Origin: Lachnospiraceae bacterium
GTDB lineage: Bacteria > Bacillota > Clostridia > Lachnospirales > Lachnospiraceae
Assembly: GCA_017500935.1 (NCBI GenBank)
Contig: JAFVXW010000011.1
Location: forward strand, 1 to 64,000
Length of the DNA: 64,000 nucleotides
Direction of reading: 5' to 3'
The position numbers were made by a program, and so were the translations under genes. Every line of letters begins with the position of its first letter. Position 1 is the first letter of the stretch. The notes beneath the pieces are model-generated. The model worked only from the letters and a program-made list of their open reading frames with translations, ran no database searches and had not been told where the DNA came from. Positions 9,804-17,997 of the stretch are shown here, piece by piece.

Positions 9804-10001
9804 TTACATTGTCAGGAAGTTGATGCCATACTGCACTACCATATCAACCAGTGCAATAACAGCTCCCAACACCACTGAAACAACTACAACGGCTACAGAC
9901 TGCTTTAACAGAGTATTCTTATCCGGCCAGATGATCTTTTTAAACTCGGCTTTGACACCGTCAAAGAATTTTATCTTAGGCGCTTTTTCTTCGTTTGCCA
10001 C
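9804..10001 (-). CDS. secE: preprotein translocase subunit SecE
   Basis: Small single-spanning subunit of the SecYEG channel. The preferred start is the GTG at 10001 (MANEEKAPKIKFFDG, 65 residues), because AAAGGAG lies 7 nt upstream. A longer frame from an ATG at 10028 has no ribosome site. The conserved VKAEFKKIIWPDK amphipathic region precedes one transmembrane helix (residues about 36-60). It lies between rpmG and nusG. Confidence 0.95.
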   Translation of the reverse strand: MANEEKAPKIKFFDGVKAEFKKIIWPDKNTLLKQSVAVVVVSVVLGAVIALVDMVVQYGINFLTM

Positions 10002-10054
10002 AGGATAACTCCTTTCAAAATACCGCACACAACTGCCAGATGAATAGACAGTTA

Positions 10055-10204
10055 TTATTTTGTTTCTTTATGTGTGGTATGCTTCTTGCAGAATCTGCAG
10101 TATTTCTTGGTCTCCATTCTGTCGGGATGAGCCTTCTTATCTTTTGTTGTGTTATAATTGCGCTGTTTGCATTCAGTACATGCCAGTGTGATTCTTGTAC
10201 GCAT
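10055..10204 (-). CDS. rpmG: ribosomal protein bL33
   Basis: 49-residue bL33: [20 protein letters not shown], then a middle [14 protein letters not shown] and an end HTTHKETK. It has the zinc-ribbon type (CTEC and CRFC, four cysteines), so this is the C+ form. GGAGGTGG precedes the ATG. It is the first gene of the secE-nusG-rplKA transcript. The codons run cleanly from ATG to a TAA at 10055-10057. Confidence 0.97.
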   Translation of the reverse strand: MRTRITLACTECKQRNYNTTKDKKAHPDRMETKKYCRFCKKHTTHKETK

Positions 10205-10345
10205 TTTCTCCACCTCCGTGCGTGCTTTACATCTGTATTAAACGATTTATTTTTTGGTACTTTCTTCATGGGAATGCCCTGCGTCAGCCGTCGCTGCCGT
10301 GATTCAGAGCATAAAAAAAAGACCTAAAATCCATCTCGCTATTCG

Positions 10346-10374
10346 ACTATAGCACAAGCCCCTAACCGCGTCAA
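10346..10374 (-). promoter_or_regulatory. rpmG-secE-nusG-rplKA promoter
   Basis: TTGACG (10374-10369), 17-nt spacer, TATAGT (10351-10346). The leader to rpmG is about 135 nt. Apart from a run of eight T residues I see no recognised element in it. Confidence 0.8.
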
Positions 10375-10419
10375 CAGATTTTGTCTTATTTCTTAAAAAA
10401 ATACAATCAGGCAAAAGTT

Positions 10420-10455
10420 CAGGTCATACAGCACTTTTGGCCGCCGTATGACCTG
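10420..10455 (-). terminator. probable glf terminator hairpin
   Basis: Perfect 10-bp stem CAGGTCATAC/GTATGACCTG with a 16-nt loop, 12 nt after the glf stop. The U-tract is poor (AACTTTTGCC), so termination strength is uncertain. Confidence 0.6.
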
Positions 10456-10466
10456 CCTTTATTCAG

Positions 10467-11588
10467 TTACACTTCCAAAGCCGCCGCATCCAGCGCGGAG
10501 CGGATCACCTTATCCATATCGTAATATTTGTACTGCCCCAGACGGCCTCCAAAGATCACATTACTTTCCCTTTTCGCAAGCGCTGCGTATTTTTCATAAA
10601 GCGCTGCATTTTTTTCATCATTGACCGGATAATACGGTTCCTCTCCCACATGCCATTCTGCCGGATATTCATAGGTGATCACAGTCCCTTTTCCTTTTCC
10701 GAATGTAAAATGCTTATGTTCGATAACGCGTGTATAGGGAATCTCACGCTCCGTATAATTGACCACGGCATTGCCCTGGAAATTGTCTTCCTCAGCAAGC
10801 ACCTGTGTATCAAACCGTAAAGACCGGTATTCCAGCGGTCCGTAGCAATACGCATAATACGCATCGATCATGCCGGTATACACAAGCCTTCCCCAGCTTT
10901 CCCGTTTGGCAGGATCTTTGTCTGCATTGGCCGCAAGATAATCCTCATAAGAAATACCGCATCTTACTTCACAGCCATCCAGAAGCTTTTCTGCCATCGC
11001 AGTGTATCCATCAACCGGAATTCCCTGATAAGGATCATTAAAATAATTATTGTCATAGGTAAAACGCAAAGGCAGCCTTCTGATGATAAAGGAAGGCAGT
11101 TCCCTGCAGTCTCTTCCCCACTGTTTTTCGGTATATCCTTTTACCAGTTTTTCATAGACATCGGTTCCCACAAGCGAAAGCGCCTGTTCTTCCAGATTCT
11201 GCGGTTCGCCAATGCCAAGCTGCGCGATCTGCGCCTCAATGATCGCCTTTGCCTGCGCAGGTGTGCGGATTCCCCACATCCTGCTGAAGGTATTCATATT
11301 AAAAGGAAGATTATACAATTCATCCTTATAAACTGCCACCGGTGAATTGACATAATGATTAAATTTTGTCAGCCGATTCACATACTGCCACACTTCTTCA
11401 TCGGAAGTATGAAAAATATGGGCACCATAACGATGTACGCTGATGCCCATTACTTCCTCTGAATAAATATTTCCCGCAATATGATCTCTTTTTTCAATGA
11501 TCAGAACCGTTTTGCCGCGCTTTTTCATCTCATGCGCAAATACTGCGCCAAACAGCCCGGCACCCACGATCAGATAATCATAATGCAT
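10467..11588 (-). CDS. glf: UDP-galactopyranose mutase
   Basis: FAD enzyme converting UDP-galactopyranose to UDP-galactofuranose, the precursor of galactofuranose in surface glycans. 373 residues. The Rossmann motif is at the N-terminus (YLIVGAGLFGAVFAHE), followed by IEKRDHIAGN and HRYGAHIFHT, typical for Glf. Later family signatures are VKGYTEKQWGRD and RIP/EYRSLRFDT. It is preceded 13 nt upstream by a small HTH gene on the same strand. No glycosyltransferases lie beside it, so the galactofuranose acceptor is unknown. Confidence 0.96.
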   Translation of the reverse strand: MHYDYLIVGAGLFGAVFAHEMKKRGKTVLIIEKRDHIAGNIYSEEVMGISVHRYGAHIFHTSDEEVWQYVNRLTKFNHYVNSPVAVYKDELYNLPFNMNTFSRMWGIRTPAQAKAIIEAQIAQLGIGEPQNLEEQALSLVGTDVYEKLVKGYTEKQWGRDCRELPSFIIRRLPLRFTYDNNYFNDPYQGIPVDGYTAMAEKLLDGCEVRCGISYEDYLAANADKDPAKRESWGRLVYTGMIDAYYAYCYGPLEYRSLRFDTQVLAEEDNFQGNAVVNYTEREIPYTRVIEHKHFTFGKGKGTVITYEYPAEWHVGEEPYYPVNDEKNAALYEKYAALAKRESNVIFGGRLGQYKYYDMDKVIRSALDAAALEV

Positions 11589-11601
11589 ATGAATTCTCCT
11601 A

Positions 11602-11937
11602 TTATTTTGCCTTATACTTCTTAATCTGATTAAAGTCTTCCATCAGGCCAAGAATCTTGTCTCTGCCTTCCTGATTCAGCTTCACATAAGACTGCATGAC
11701 ACGGTTTTCCAGAAGCTGCTCACTGATGGTGGTATCGCGTTCTAAAGAGGTAAAGTCCACAGGATTTAAGTTCAGCTTGTTGCACATCTTGATCACAGTA
11801 CCGTAAGCCATTCCGTCAATTCCTCTTTCCAGAGCTGTCACCAGTGTGCTGTAAGGAATCTGCATCTCAATTGCAAACTGTCTTACGCTTCTATACTGAC
11901 TTAAAATTTCTTTCTTTAAGATTTGTGCTTTCGTCAT
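11602..11937 (-). CDS. small HTH (Xre-like) regulator
   Basis: 111 residues from the ATG at 11937, chosen because GGAGG lies 7 nt upstream; the frame also extends to an ATG at 11985 without a ribosome site. The first 60 residues form a helix-turn-helix of Xre/Cro type (YRSVRQFAIEMQIPYSTLVT, then GMAYGTVIKMCNKLNLNP). The rest is helical and charged. No signal or membrane segment. The 13-nt gap to glf suggests co-transcription, so control of glf or surface glycan genes is a reasonable guess, not shown. Confidence 0.8.
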   Translation of the reverse strand: MTKAQILKKEILSQYRSVRQFAIEMQIPYSTLVTALERGIDGMAYGTVIKMCNKLNLNPVDFTSLERDTTISEQLLENRVMQSYVKLNQEGRDKILGLMEDFNQIKKYKAK

Positions 11938-11999
11938 GTCATTTCCTCCATTGTCATAATAATTATGAAAAATACATTTATCCATAATCGCTAACTCGC

Positions 12000-12008
12000 A
12001 TTATAGCA
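12000..12008 (-). promoter_or_regulatory. extended -10 promoter of HTH-glf
   Basis: TGCTATAAT (12008-12000, minus strand), an extended -10 element without a clear -35. It lies about 63 nt before the ATG at 11937. Confidence 0.6.
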
Positions 12009-12069
12009 CAGGCATTTTTCTTTTTCCACCCTAATTTTGTAAACCTTTTCTTAATTTAGCACGTTAATC

Positions 12070-13032
12070 TTACACATTTTGCACAAGTGCCGTTTTTGCC
12101 CGGATCACCATCCGCACCGGATGCAGTTCTTCTTCCAAAGAAACCGCAATGACAGATTCTCCCAGCAGCTCCTCCAGCACATCATAAAAATAGTGCCTGC
12201 TCTGCTCCGTCACCGCAAATGCACCGTAATCCTTCTGATGGGTACACAAACGCCAGTGCCGTCCGTTGTCTGTGATCTCTGCAAATCCATTGGTACCAAA
12301 AACACGAATACTTTCATTTCCATGAGAGCCAAAGGCAGCCGAGGGATTGCAGTAATTGGAAATCCCCACGCCAATCACGCCATCTTCATGTTCTGTCAGA
12401 AAGGACACCGCCGTATGCAGCTCTCCCGCTTTGGGATTTCCTTTCTGAGTCTGCACCGCTTTTGCACGAAGAATCTTTTTGCCGGTCACCTGCTGCGCAA
12501 AGCGCATATTATAAATTCCCACCTGCATCAGAAGACCGCCGTCAATTTCCTCATCCTGCGGGCGATTTTCCAGATTGGGTGAATAGGATTTCTGCGTAAA
12601 AATCTGGATCACGTCCCCTATCGCCCCTTCTTTGACAAGACGGATCAGTGTTTCGTAAACATCTTTATATTCCATTTCCGCCATTTCATGGAACTTGCAG
12701 CCGGTTTCTTTGGAAACTGCAATGATCTCATCCAGCTCTTCTTCCGTAAAGGCACAGGGTTTTTCCGCATAAACATGTTTTCCGGCCCGCATACACTGCA
12801 CAGCCTGCGCTGCCTGTCCCTTTCGTCTGGGAGAACACAGGGAAACCAGTTCCACCTCTTTATCTGCAAGCATCTCTTCCAACGTATCATAAATCCGCAC
12901 ATCAGGCGCAAATTGCGTTTTGGTACATGCTGCTGCCGCAATAATCCTGATTCTGGGATCATTCTCCAGCTCCTTCAGCAATGTAATCTGATGTCCGTTG
13001 TCTCCATATACCGCTGCCTTAATCTGTTTCAT
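12070..13032 (-). CDS. Gfo/Idh/MocA-family oxidoreductase
   Basis: NAD(P)-dependent sugar or cyclitol dehydrogenase family; 320 residues. The start at the ATG 13032 has GGAG 8-9 nt upstream; an in-frame TTG further up is rejected. The N-terminal Rossmann fold carries VYGDNGHQITLLKEL, and the conserved EKP motif is present (GKHVYAEKPCAFTEEE). The C-terminal half fits the Gfo/Idh/MocA alpha/beta domain. The substrate cannot be inferred, since neighbours are unrelated (glf regulator, plsY). Confidence 0.85.
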   Translation of the reverse strand: MKQIKAAVYGDNGHQITLLKELENDPRIRIIAAAACTKTQFAPDVRIYDTLEEMLADKEVELVSLCSPRRKGQAAQAVQCMRAGKHVYAEKPCAFTEEELDEIIAVSKETGCKFHEMAEMEYKDVYETLIRLVKEGAIGDVIQIFTQKSYSPNLENRPQDEEIDGGLLMQVGIYNMRFAQQVTGKKILRAKAVQTQKGNPKAGELHTAVSFLTEHEDGVIGVGISNYCNPSAAFGSHGNESIRVFGTNGFAEITDNGRHWRLCTHQKDYGAFAVTEQSRHYFYDVLEELLGESVIAVSLEEELHPVRMVIRAKTALVQNV

Positions 13033-13135
13033 CTGTATTCGCTCCTTTGCCAAAGCTCTTCTTCTATTTTAATGGATTATTTCTGTATATTCCATATTTT
13101 TTTTACAACATTTTTGTCACATATAATGTCTAATC

Positions 13136-13164
13136 TTGACCCACAGTTAGTTTTTGCGTATAAT
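13136..13164 (+). promoter_or_regulatory. plsY promoter
   Basis: TTGACC (13136-13141), 17-nt spacer, TATAAT (13159-13164). GGGGAGG follows 8 nt before the plsY ATG. Confidence 0.85.
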
Positions 13165-13205
13165 TTCTCATATATATTTCACGACATAAAGGGGAGGATC
13201 TATCC

Positions 13206-13859
13206 ATGGAAATCATACTTTGCGGACTCTTTGGATATCTTGTCGGAAACATCAATCCATCTTATATTATTGGCCGGTTAAAAGGGTTTGATATCCGTAA
13301 TAACGGTTCCGGCAATGCCGGTGCTTCCAACGCTGTACTTCTGATGGGGAAAAAAATAGGTGCATTCAGTGCTCTTTTTGATATTTTCAAAGCTTACTTT
13401 GCCGTTTCCTATGCATTTTATCTGTTTCCGGAATGTGAGATCATCCGTGAAGTCACTGCGGTTGGCTGCATTCTTGGACATATTTTCCCGATACTTATGC
13501 GTTTTAAAGGCGGCAAGGGACTTGCCTGTATCGGCGGCAGCATAATGGCTTACAATGTAAAGCTTTTCATAATCCTTTTGTTCGTCGAAATTCTTCTGGC
13601 TCTGATCACCGATTATATCTGCCTGATCCCCGTGACCGTGTCCATCATCGTACCGGTGCTTTATGCTGTTTACAAGCAAAGTTTGCTGGCACTTTTACTG
13701 TTAAGTGTCACCGCTCTGGTCGTTTTGTGCAAACACATTCCCAACCTGAAACGAATTGCCGCAGGCCGGGAAGTACGCATCAGTTACTTATGGAACCGCG
13801 ACGAGGAACTGGAACGGCTCAAAGAAGCCTGGAATCAGGACATCCCCGAAATCAAATAA
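13206..13859 (+). CDS. plsY: glycerol-3-phosphate acyltransferase PlsY
   Basis: Membrane acyltransferase that moves the acyl group from acyl-phosphate to glycerol-3-phosphate, the first step of phospholipid synthesis. 217 residues with about five transmembrane segments. The three family motifs are visible: GNINPSYIIGR, GSGNAGASNAVLLMGKKIG and GHIFPILMRFKGGKGLA. The C-terminus has a charged extension (GREVRISYLWNRDEELERL) a little longer than usual. plsX is not nearby. A MATE pump follows after a short hairpin. Confidence 0.9.
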   Translation: MEIILCGLFGYLVGNINPSYIIGRLKGFDIRNNGSGNAGASNAVLLMGKKIGAFSALFDIFKAYFAVSYAFYLFPECEIIREVTAVGCILGHIFPILMRFKGGKGLACIGGSIMAYNVKLFIILLFVEILLALITDYICLIPVTVSIIVPVLYAVYKQSLLALLLLSVTALVVLCKHIPNLKRIAAGREVRISYLWNRDEELERLKEAWNQDIPEIK

Positions 13860-13860
13860 G

Positions 13861-13882
13861 CGGCGGCTTTTGCCGCCGTTTT
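13861..13882 (+). terminator. plsY terminator/attenuator
   Basis: 7-bp stem CGGCGGC/GCCGCCG with TTTT loop, then TTTTCC. It starts right after the plsY stop and ends 25 nt before the MATE start, so it may only partly separate the two genes. Confidence 0.7.
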
Positions 13883-13906
13883 CCGTTTAGTAAGGAGTAT
13901 AGGAAT

Positions 13907-15283
13907 ATGAAATTAATAAAACCGCAGCGTGTAGATGCCACCACCGGCAATCTCTTACATTCAATCATTATCTACACGATTCCATTGATTCTGGGCACTC
14001 TGACCCAAACCTGCTTTAATGCAATCGATCTGGCAGTACTTGGCAACATGGCAGACTCCAATGCTGTCGCATCGGTCGGAGCCACTTCCATGATCATCTC
14101 CCTTTTGGTCAACAGCTTTATCGGCATCGCCGGCGGTGCCAAAATCATTCTGGCCCATTATTTCGGCGCAAAAAATGCCGAAAAACTCCAGAAAACAGCC
14201 AGCACTTCTCTGATCATTTCCATTATGCTGGGTGTTTTGATCGCAATACTGGGTATTCTGTTCGCGCCGTTCTTTTTAAATCTGACCAACTGTCCCTCCG
14301 AATGTTACAATGGCGCTCTGGTCTATATCCGCATTTATGTTGCAGCCGCACCCGCGATCCTCATTTACAATTTCGGTGCCGCGATCATCACTGCCTCCGG
14401 CGATTCCCAGAGACCTCTGTACTATATCATTTTAAGCGGTCTGGTTAACATTGTATTCAACATTCTCTTCTGCCTGACCTTCTCCCACAAAGTTGCTGCT
14501 GTGGCGACAGCCACACTGATCTCGCAGATTGTCGGAGCCTTTCTTGTTTTGAACCGCCTTGTCAAAATGGACGGAGCATGCAGGATTTCACTGAAAAAAC
14601 TTGATTTTGACAAAAAAACATTTGGAAAGATTATGCTGCAGGGTCTTCCTCTGGCGCTCAACAATGCTCTGTATCCCTTTGCCAATCTGCAGATCCAGTC
14701 CGCTATCAACACATTTGGTGTTTCTGCGATTTCAGGAAATTCCACCTGTATGACAGTGGAAGGCATTCCCGGTTCCGTTTCCGGCTCCTTTGGCTCCACA
14801 GCCACCGTCTTTATCGGACAAAATCTCGGTGCGGACGAAAAAAAACGTGCTGACCGTTCTTTTTGGTACTGCATCCTTACCAGCTGCCTGATCGGATTTT
14901 TTCTGGGTACAGGTATTTATCTGACCGGCCGCTTCTGGCTGTCACTGTTTTTGCCCAATGACCAACTTGCCATTGATTACGGTATGATCCGTATGTTTTA
15001 TATTGTGCTGTTTTATCCGATAGCCTGTGCCAACAGCGTTCTGGGCGCCGCCATCCAGGCACATGGGCATGCTCCCTACACAGCATTCAGCTCCATCCTC
15101 TGTGTCTGTGTATTCCGCCTCATCTGGATGTGGTTCATCTATCCGCACTTTCAGGTATTTGACATGCTGATGGCATGCTTCCTGGTTTCCTGGCTGTTAT
15201 GTCTGCTCTTTAATATCTTCGGTTACCTGCTTTACTGCAAAAAGCTGTTCAAACTTCCCCGATTCAAAAGACGCAGAAAATAA
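13907..15283 (+). CDS. MATE-family multidrug/organic cation exporter
   Basis: Twelve-helix MATE transporter of 458 residues, starting at the ATG 13907 behind AAGGAG; an open frame extends back to 13727 but overlaps plsY without a ribosome site. Family features: two repeated halves, the first with IPLILGTLTQTCFNAIDLAV and GATSMIISLLVNSFIGIAGG, the second with GLPLALNNALYPFANLQIQS. The export substrate is unknown. A second, only moderately similar MATE gene lies at 50530-51888. Confidence 0.92.
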   Translation: MKLIKPQRVDATTGNLLHSIIIYTIPLILGTLTQTCFNAIDLAVLGNMADSNAVASVGATSMIISLLVNSFIGIAGGAKIILAHYFGAKNAEKLQKTASTSLIISIMLGVLIAILGILFAPFFLNLTNCPSECYNGALVYIRIYVAAAPAILIYNFGAAIITASGDSQRPLYYIILSGLVNIVFNILFCLTFSHKVAAVATATLISQIVGAFLVLNRLVKMDGACRISLKKLDFDKKTFGKIMLQGLPLALNNALYPFANLQIQSAINTFGVSAISGNSTCMTVEGIPGSVSGSFGSTATVFIGQNLGADEKKRADRSFWYCILTSCLIGFFLGTGIYLTGRFWLSLFLPNDQLAIDYGMIRMFYIVLFYPIACANSVLGAAIQAHGHAPYTAFSSILCVCVFRLIWMWFIYPHFQVFDMLMACFLVSWLLCLLFNIFGYLLYCKKLFKLPRFKRRRK

Positions 15284-15300
15284 ATCCCCTAAAATACAAT

Positions 15301-15338
15301 CGCCGGCCGCAGTTTTTGAGACTGCCGCCGGCGGTTTT
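15301..15338 (+). terminator. MATE gene terminator
   Basis: GC-rich stem CGCCGGC/GCCGGCG (15301-15307 with 15327-15333) with further pairing CGCAGT/ACTGC inside, followed by GTTTTG. It lies between convergent genes and may serve both. Confidence 0.7.
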
Positions 15339-15373
15339 GCCATATGCTCAGGACTTTATCTTATCCGTCATAT

Positions 15374-17836
15374 TCATTGTATCGTTATCTCCCAGCCATC
15401 CATATTTCCCTGCATACATTTGATATCCGCTTTTTGGTCCGCAAAATGCACTTTTGCCAGAATGCCGGGAAGCACAAGCGGCAATGTCACATTCTGCTTT
15501 ACAGGTTTCAATGCCATCTTTTTTGCTTCGTAATCAACAGAAAGTCCCAGAGCGGCATGGAGCAAAGACCAGCTCGACATAGGTCTTGTATAGTACGGAC
15601 CGCATTCCCAATGCGCCCAGAAGTATCCCAGCCGCAGCTGATTGTCATAGATGGACGCAGTAATCCTGTCAGAGATTTCATCCAGTCCCACGGAAAATGC
15701 CAGCGCAGAAAATACATAACCGATTCCTGTCCAGACCGCACCTGCCTGACAGTTTTTATAGGTATGCATGGTCGTCTTTTTATGTTCGCTGCAGGATGCA
15801 TTGACAAGTCCCGCTTCTGCATCAAAATTTTTGTCAAATATTGTTTGGATCACCTTACGGATTCTGTCATCGGACAGATTGCCGCCGATTCCCATCATGC
15901 GCAGAAACCACTCGCCGTCGAGCTGATCAGTCATCAGGGACTCATCTGTCTGGTCTCCATTTACCCAGAGATTGTAATATTCGCCGTTCCAGAGCTTTTC
16001 TTCCAACGAATGTTTACCTTTTTCCAGCAGGCAGCTCCACTTTTCGGCCCGAAGCGTATCCTCTGCTTTTTGTGCGATCATCACCGCAGCTTTGAGCGCT
16101 GCCAGCCACAGGATGGAAATATAGGCCGATGCGCCGGAAAAATTCCATGCATCATAAGTATTGCGTTTGGTATCATGATCAGGCAGTCCGTCATCATCTC
16201 TGTCCAGTTCTTCGATGGAATCCATGGCTTTCTTCACGTTATCCCAAAGTGATAACAGATACTCTCTGTCTCCAGTAAAAAGATAATCACGCAGCACCAT
16301 CAGAACAAACTGCATATTCATATCTACACGGTCATATCCGTTGTCCACGCTTTCAAAATCAGGCAAAATCACATGATGCACCCTGCCGTCTTCCCGCTGG
16401 AATCCGGCTCCCGTCTTCATCTGCTTTTTCTGCAGATCAGGGAAAAGATTGATCAGCCCGAAGGATGCGTGATAAGTGATATCCGTGGTATGAAATCCGC
16501 AGTACCCAAGTCCTTCCCACAAACCAAAATTTCCATTTTTTATATAATTGGAGCATTTCACAAGCTGGGAAAGGTTGGAGGAACAGGAATCCGCATATAT
16601 TTCCGACAGATCCGTATCATAAAGAAGCTCTGTAAATGCAGTTACCTTTTCGCAGATGCTGTCATGATTTTCCAGAAGAAATCTGTTGGCTTCCAGCGCA
16701 TTGCCGTAAAGATTCTCATAATAATGTCCCAGCTTTTTGCCGTCCTCACTGAAATGATTCGGGAAATACCAGGTCAGGACAAAACGGATATTTTTTGTTT
16801 CCCCGGGTGCAAGTATCAGTTTGCTGCAAAGAGCACAGCTTCCGAAGGCATCACCCATCCTTTCCGTCTGCTGCAGACAGCATTTCAAGAACGAAATTTT
16901 ATCTTCCCTGCTCTGTAAATAATCAGGATTGCAGTACCTGATTCTGTTAAATACAGAAACCGCAAAAGGATATTTCAGATAATCTCTGCACATCTGATCC
17001 AGCATTGCATCGTCAAGTTCATCCAGGCTTTCTGCAATGGCTTGCGGTCTTTTTCCTACCTTACTGTCCGGCAGTTCTCCGCTCTCCCGGAATGCAAACA
17101 AAAAAGACTCCTGTGTTACGCCAAACTCCGAAAAGCCGATATATTCTTTCAGATAGCGGTAATGTTCCGCCGTGATATACGATTTTTCCCCATCTCCGTC
17201 AACAGAAAGGCAGACATTTCCACAATCTGCATCCTCTGTCATGCTGACAGGTTCCATATGTACGCCAAAACCTCTCCCCATCGGATAAAGAACATTTTGC
17301 CAGCCGTCCTTCTTATTGGCAAAGTTGGGCTCCAAAGCTCCCATAAGACTGATTTCAACCGCTTCATCCGTCGGATTTTCAACTGTATAATCCAGATAAA
17401 AGCCCGGCGTCGCAGACAGGTCCGAATCATGTGGCACAAAGGGAGATAATGCCCTCAGACTCACGCTGCAGGTCAGTTTTGAGTCAATATAGTTTAAATC
17501 ACAAAGCGGAAATCTGCCGTCAAAATCAATCCTTTCAACCGGCTTATTCCACGCAAACATCCGGTAAGTAAAATCCTCTGCATCCGTCTTCATCCCCAGT
17601 TTGCGCACAACCACACTGCCATCGCCTCTTTTTTCGCGTACCCAGAAAGACAGCGCGCCGGCACTTTCCTCGCCGTCATCCACCTTGGATTCCCAGGATA
17701 CCCTGGTAAACCGCGGCGGATTGGCAATCTGCCAATAATGAAACTCACCGTCAGGAAAAAGTTCCACGCTGCCGGTGCCGATGCCGCCCAGGGCGATACC
17801 GCTTGTATGTGTTTTTGTTGTTGTAATTTCAGGCAT
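15374..17836 (-). CDS. GH116-family glycosidase (GBA2-like)
   Basis: 820-residue cytoplasmic enzyme of glycoside hydrolase family 116 (bile-acid beta-glucosidase/GBA2 type). The N-terminal beta-sandwich starts with GIALGGIGTGSVELFPDGEF, a hallmark of the family. The C-terminal (alpha/alpha)6 barrel contains LWEGLGYCGFHTTDITYHAS, where the nucleophile Glu is expected, and DDDGLPDHD..NTYDAW, which holds the acid/base Asp. Members cleave beta-glucosides or beta-xylosides; the actual substrate is not deducible. It appears monocistronic, with no transporter or regulator beside it. Confidence 0.85.
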   Translation of the reverse strand: MPEITTTKTHTSGIALGGIGTGSVELFPDGEFHYWQIANPPRFTRVSWESKVDDGEESAGALSFWVREKRGDGSVVVRKLGMKTDAEDFTYRMFAWNKPVERIDFDGRFPLCDLNYIDSKLTCSVSLRALSPFVPHDSDLSATPGFYLDYTVENPTDEAVEISLMGALEPNFANKKDGWQNVLYPMGRGFGVHMEPVSMTEDADCGNVCLSVDGDGEKSYITAEHYRYLKEYIGFSEFGVTQESFLFAFRESGELPDSKVGKRPQAIAESLDELDDAMLDQMCRDYLKYPFAVSVFNRIRYCNPDYLQSREDKISFLKCCLQQTERMGDAFGSCALCSKLILAPGETKNIRFVLTWYFPNHFSEDGKKLGHYYENLYGNALEANRFLLENHDSICEKVTAFTELLYDTDLSEIYADSCSSNLSQLVKCSNYIKNGNFGLWEGLGYCGFHTTDITYHASFGLINLFPDLQKKQMKTGAGFQREDGRVHHVILPDFESVDNGYDRVDMNMQFVLMVLRDYLFTGDREYLLSLWDNVKKAMDSIEELDRDDDGLPDHDTKRNTYDAWNFSGASAYISILWLAALKAAVMIAQKAEDTLRAEKWSCLLEKGKHSLEEKLWNGEYYNLWVNGDQTDESLMTDQLDGEWFLRMMGIGGNLSDDRIRKVIQTIFDKNFDAEAGLVNASCSEHKKTTMHTYKNCQAGAVWTGIGYVFSALAFSVGLDEISDRITASIYDNQLRLGYFWAHWECGPYYTRPMSSWSLLHAALGLSVDYEAKKMALKPVKQNVTLPLVLPGILAKVHFADQKADIKCMQGNMDGWEITIQ

Positions 17837-17889
17837 AATTGATACTCCTGTCCGGACTTAATGTTTTATCATTACAGTCCTTTGAATTC

Positions 17890-17918
17890 ATTATACTTTT
17901 GATCTGCAGACAAGTAAA
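17890..17918 (-). promoter_or_regulatory. promoter of the GH116 gene
   Basis: TTTACT (17918-17913), 17-nt spacer, TATAAT (17895-17890) on the minus strand, 54 nt before the ATG. Confidence 0.65.
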
Positions 17919-17939
17919 TAACCTTAAATCCAAATTTAA

Positions 17940-17979
17940 AAGGACACTTTTCTAAAATTTCTTTCAGAAAAGTGTCCTT
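17940..17979 (-). terminator. lysS terminator
   Basis: 14-bp stem around AGGACACTTTTCT/AGAAAAGTGTCCT with a 12-nt loop, 18 nt after the lysS stop, followed on the minus strand by TTTAAATTTGG. Confidence 0.8.
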
Positions 17980-17997
17980 ACTATTTCTTATATCAAA

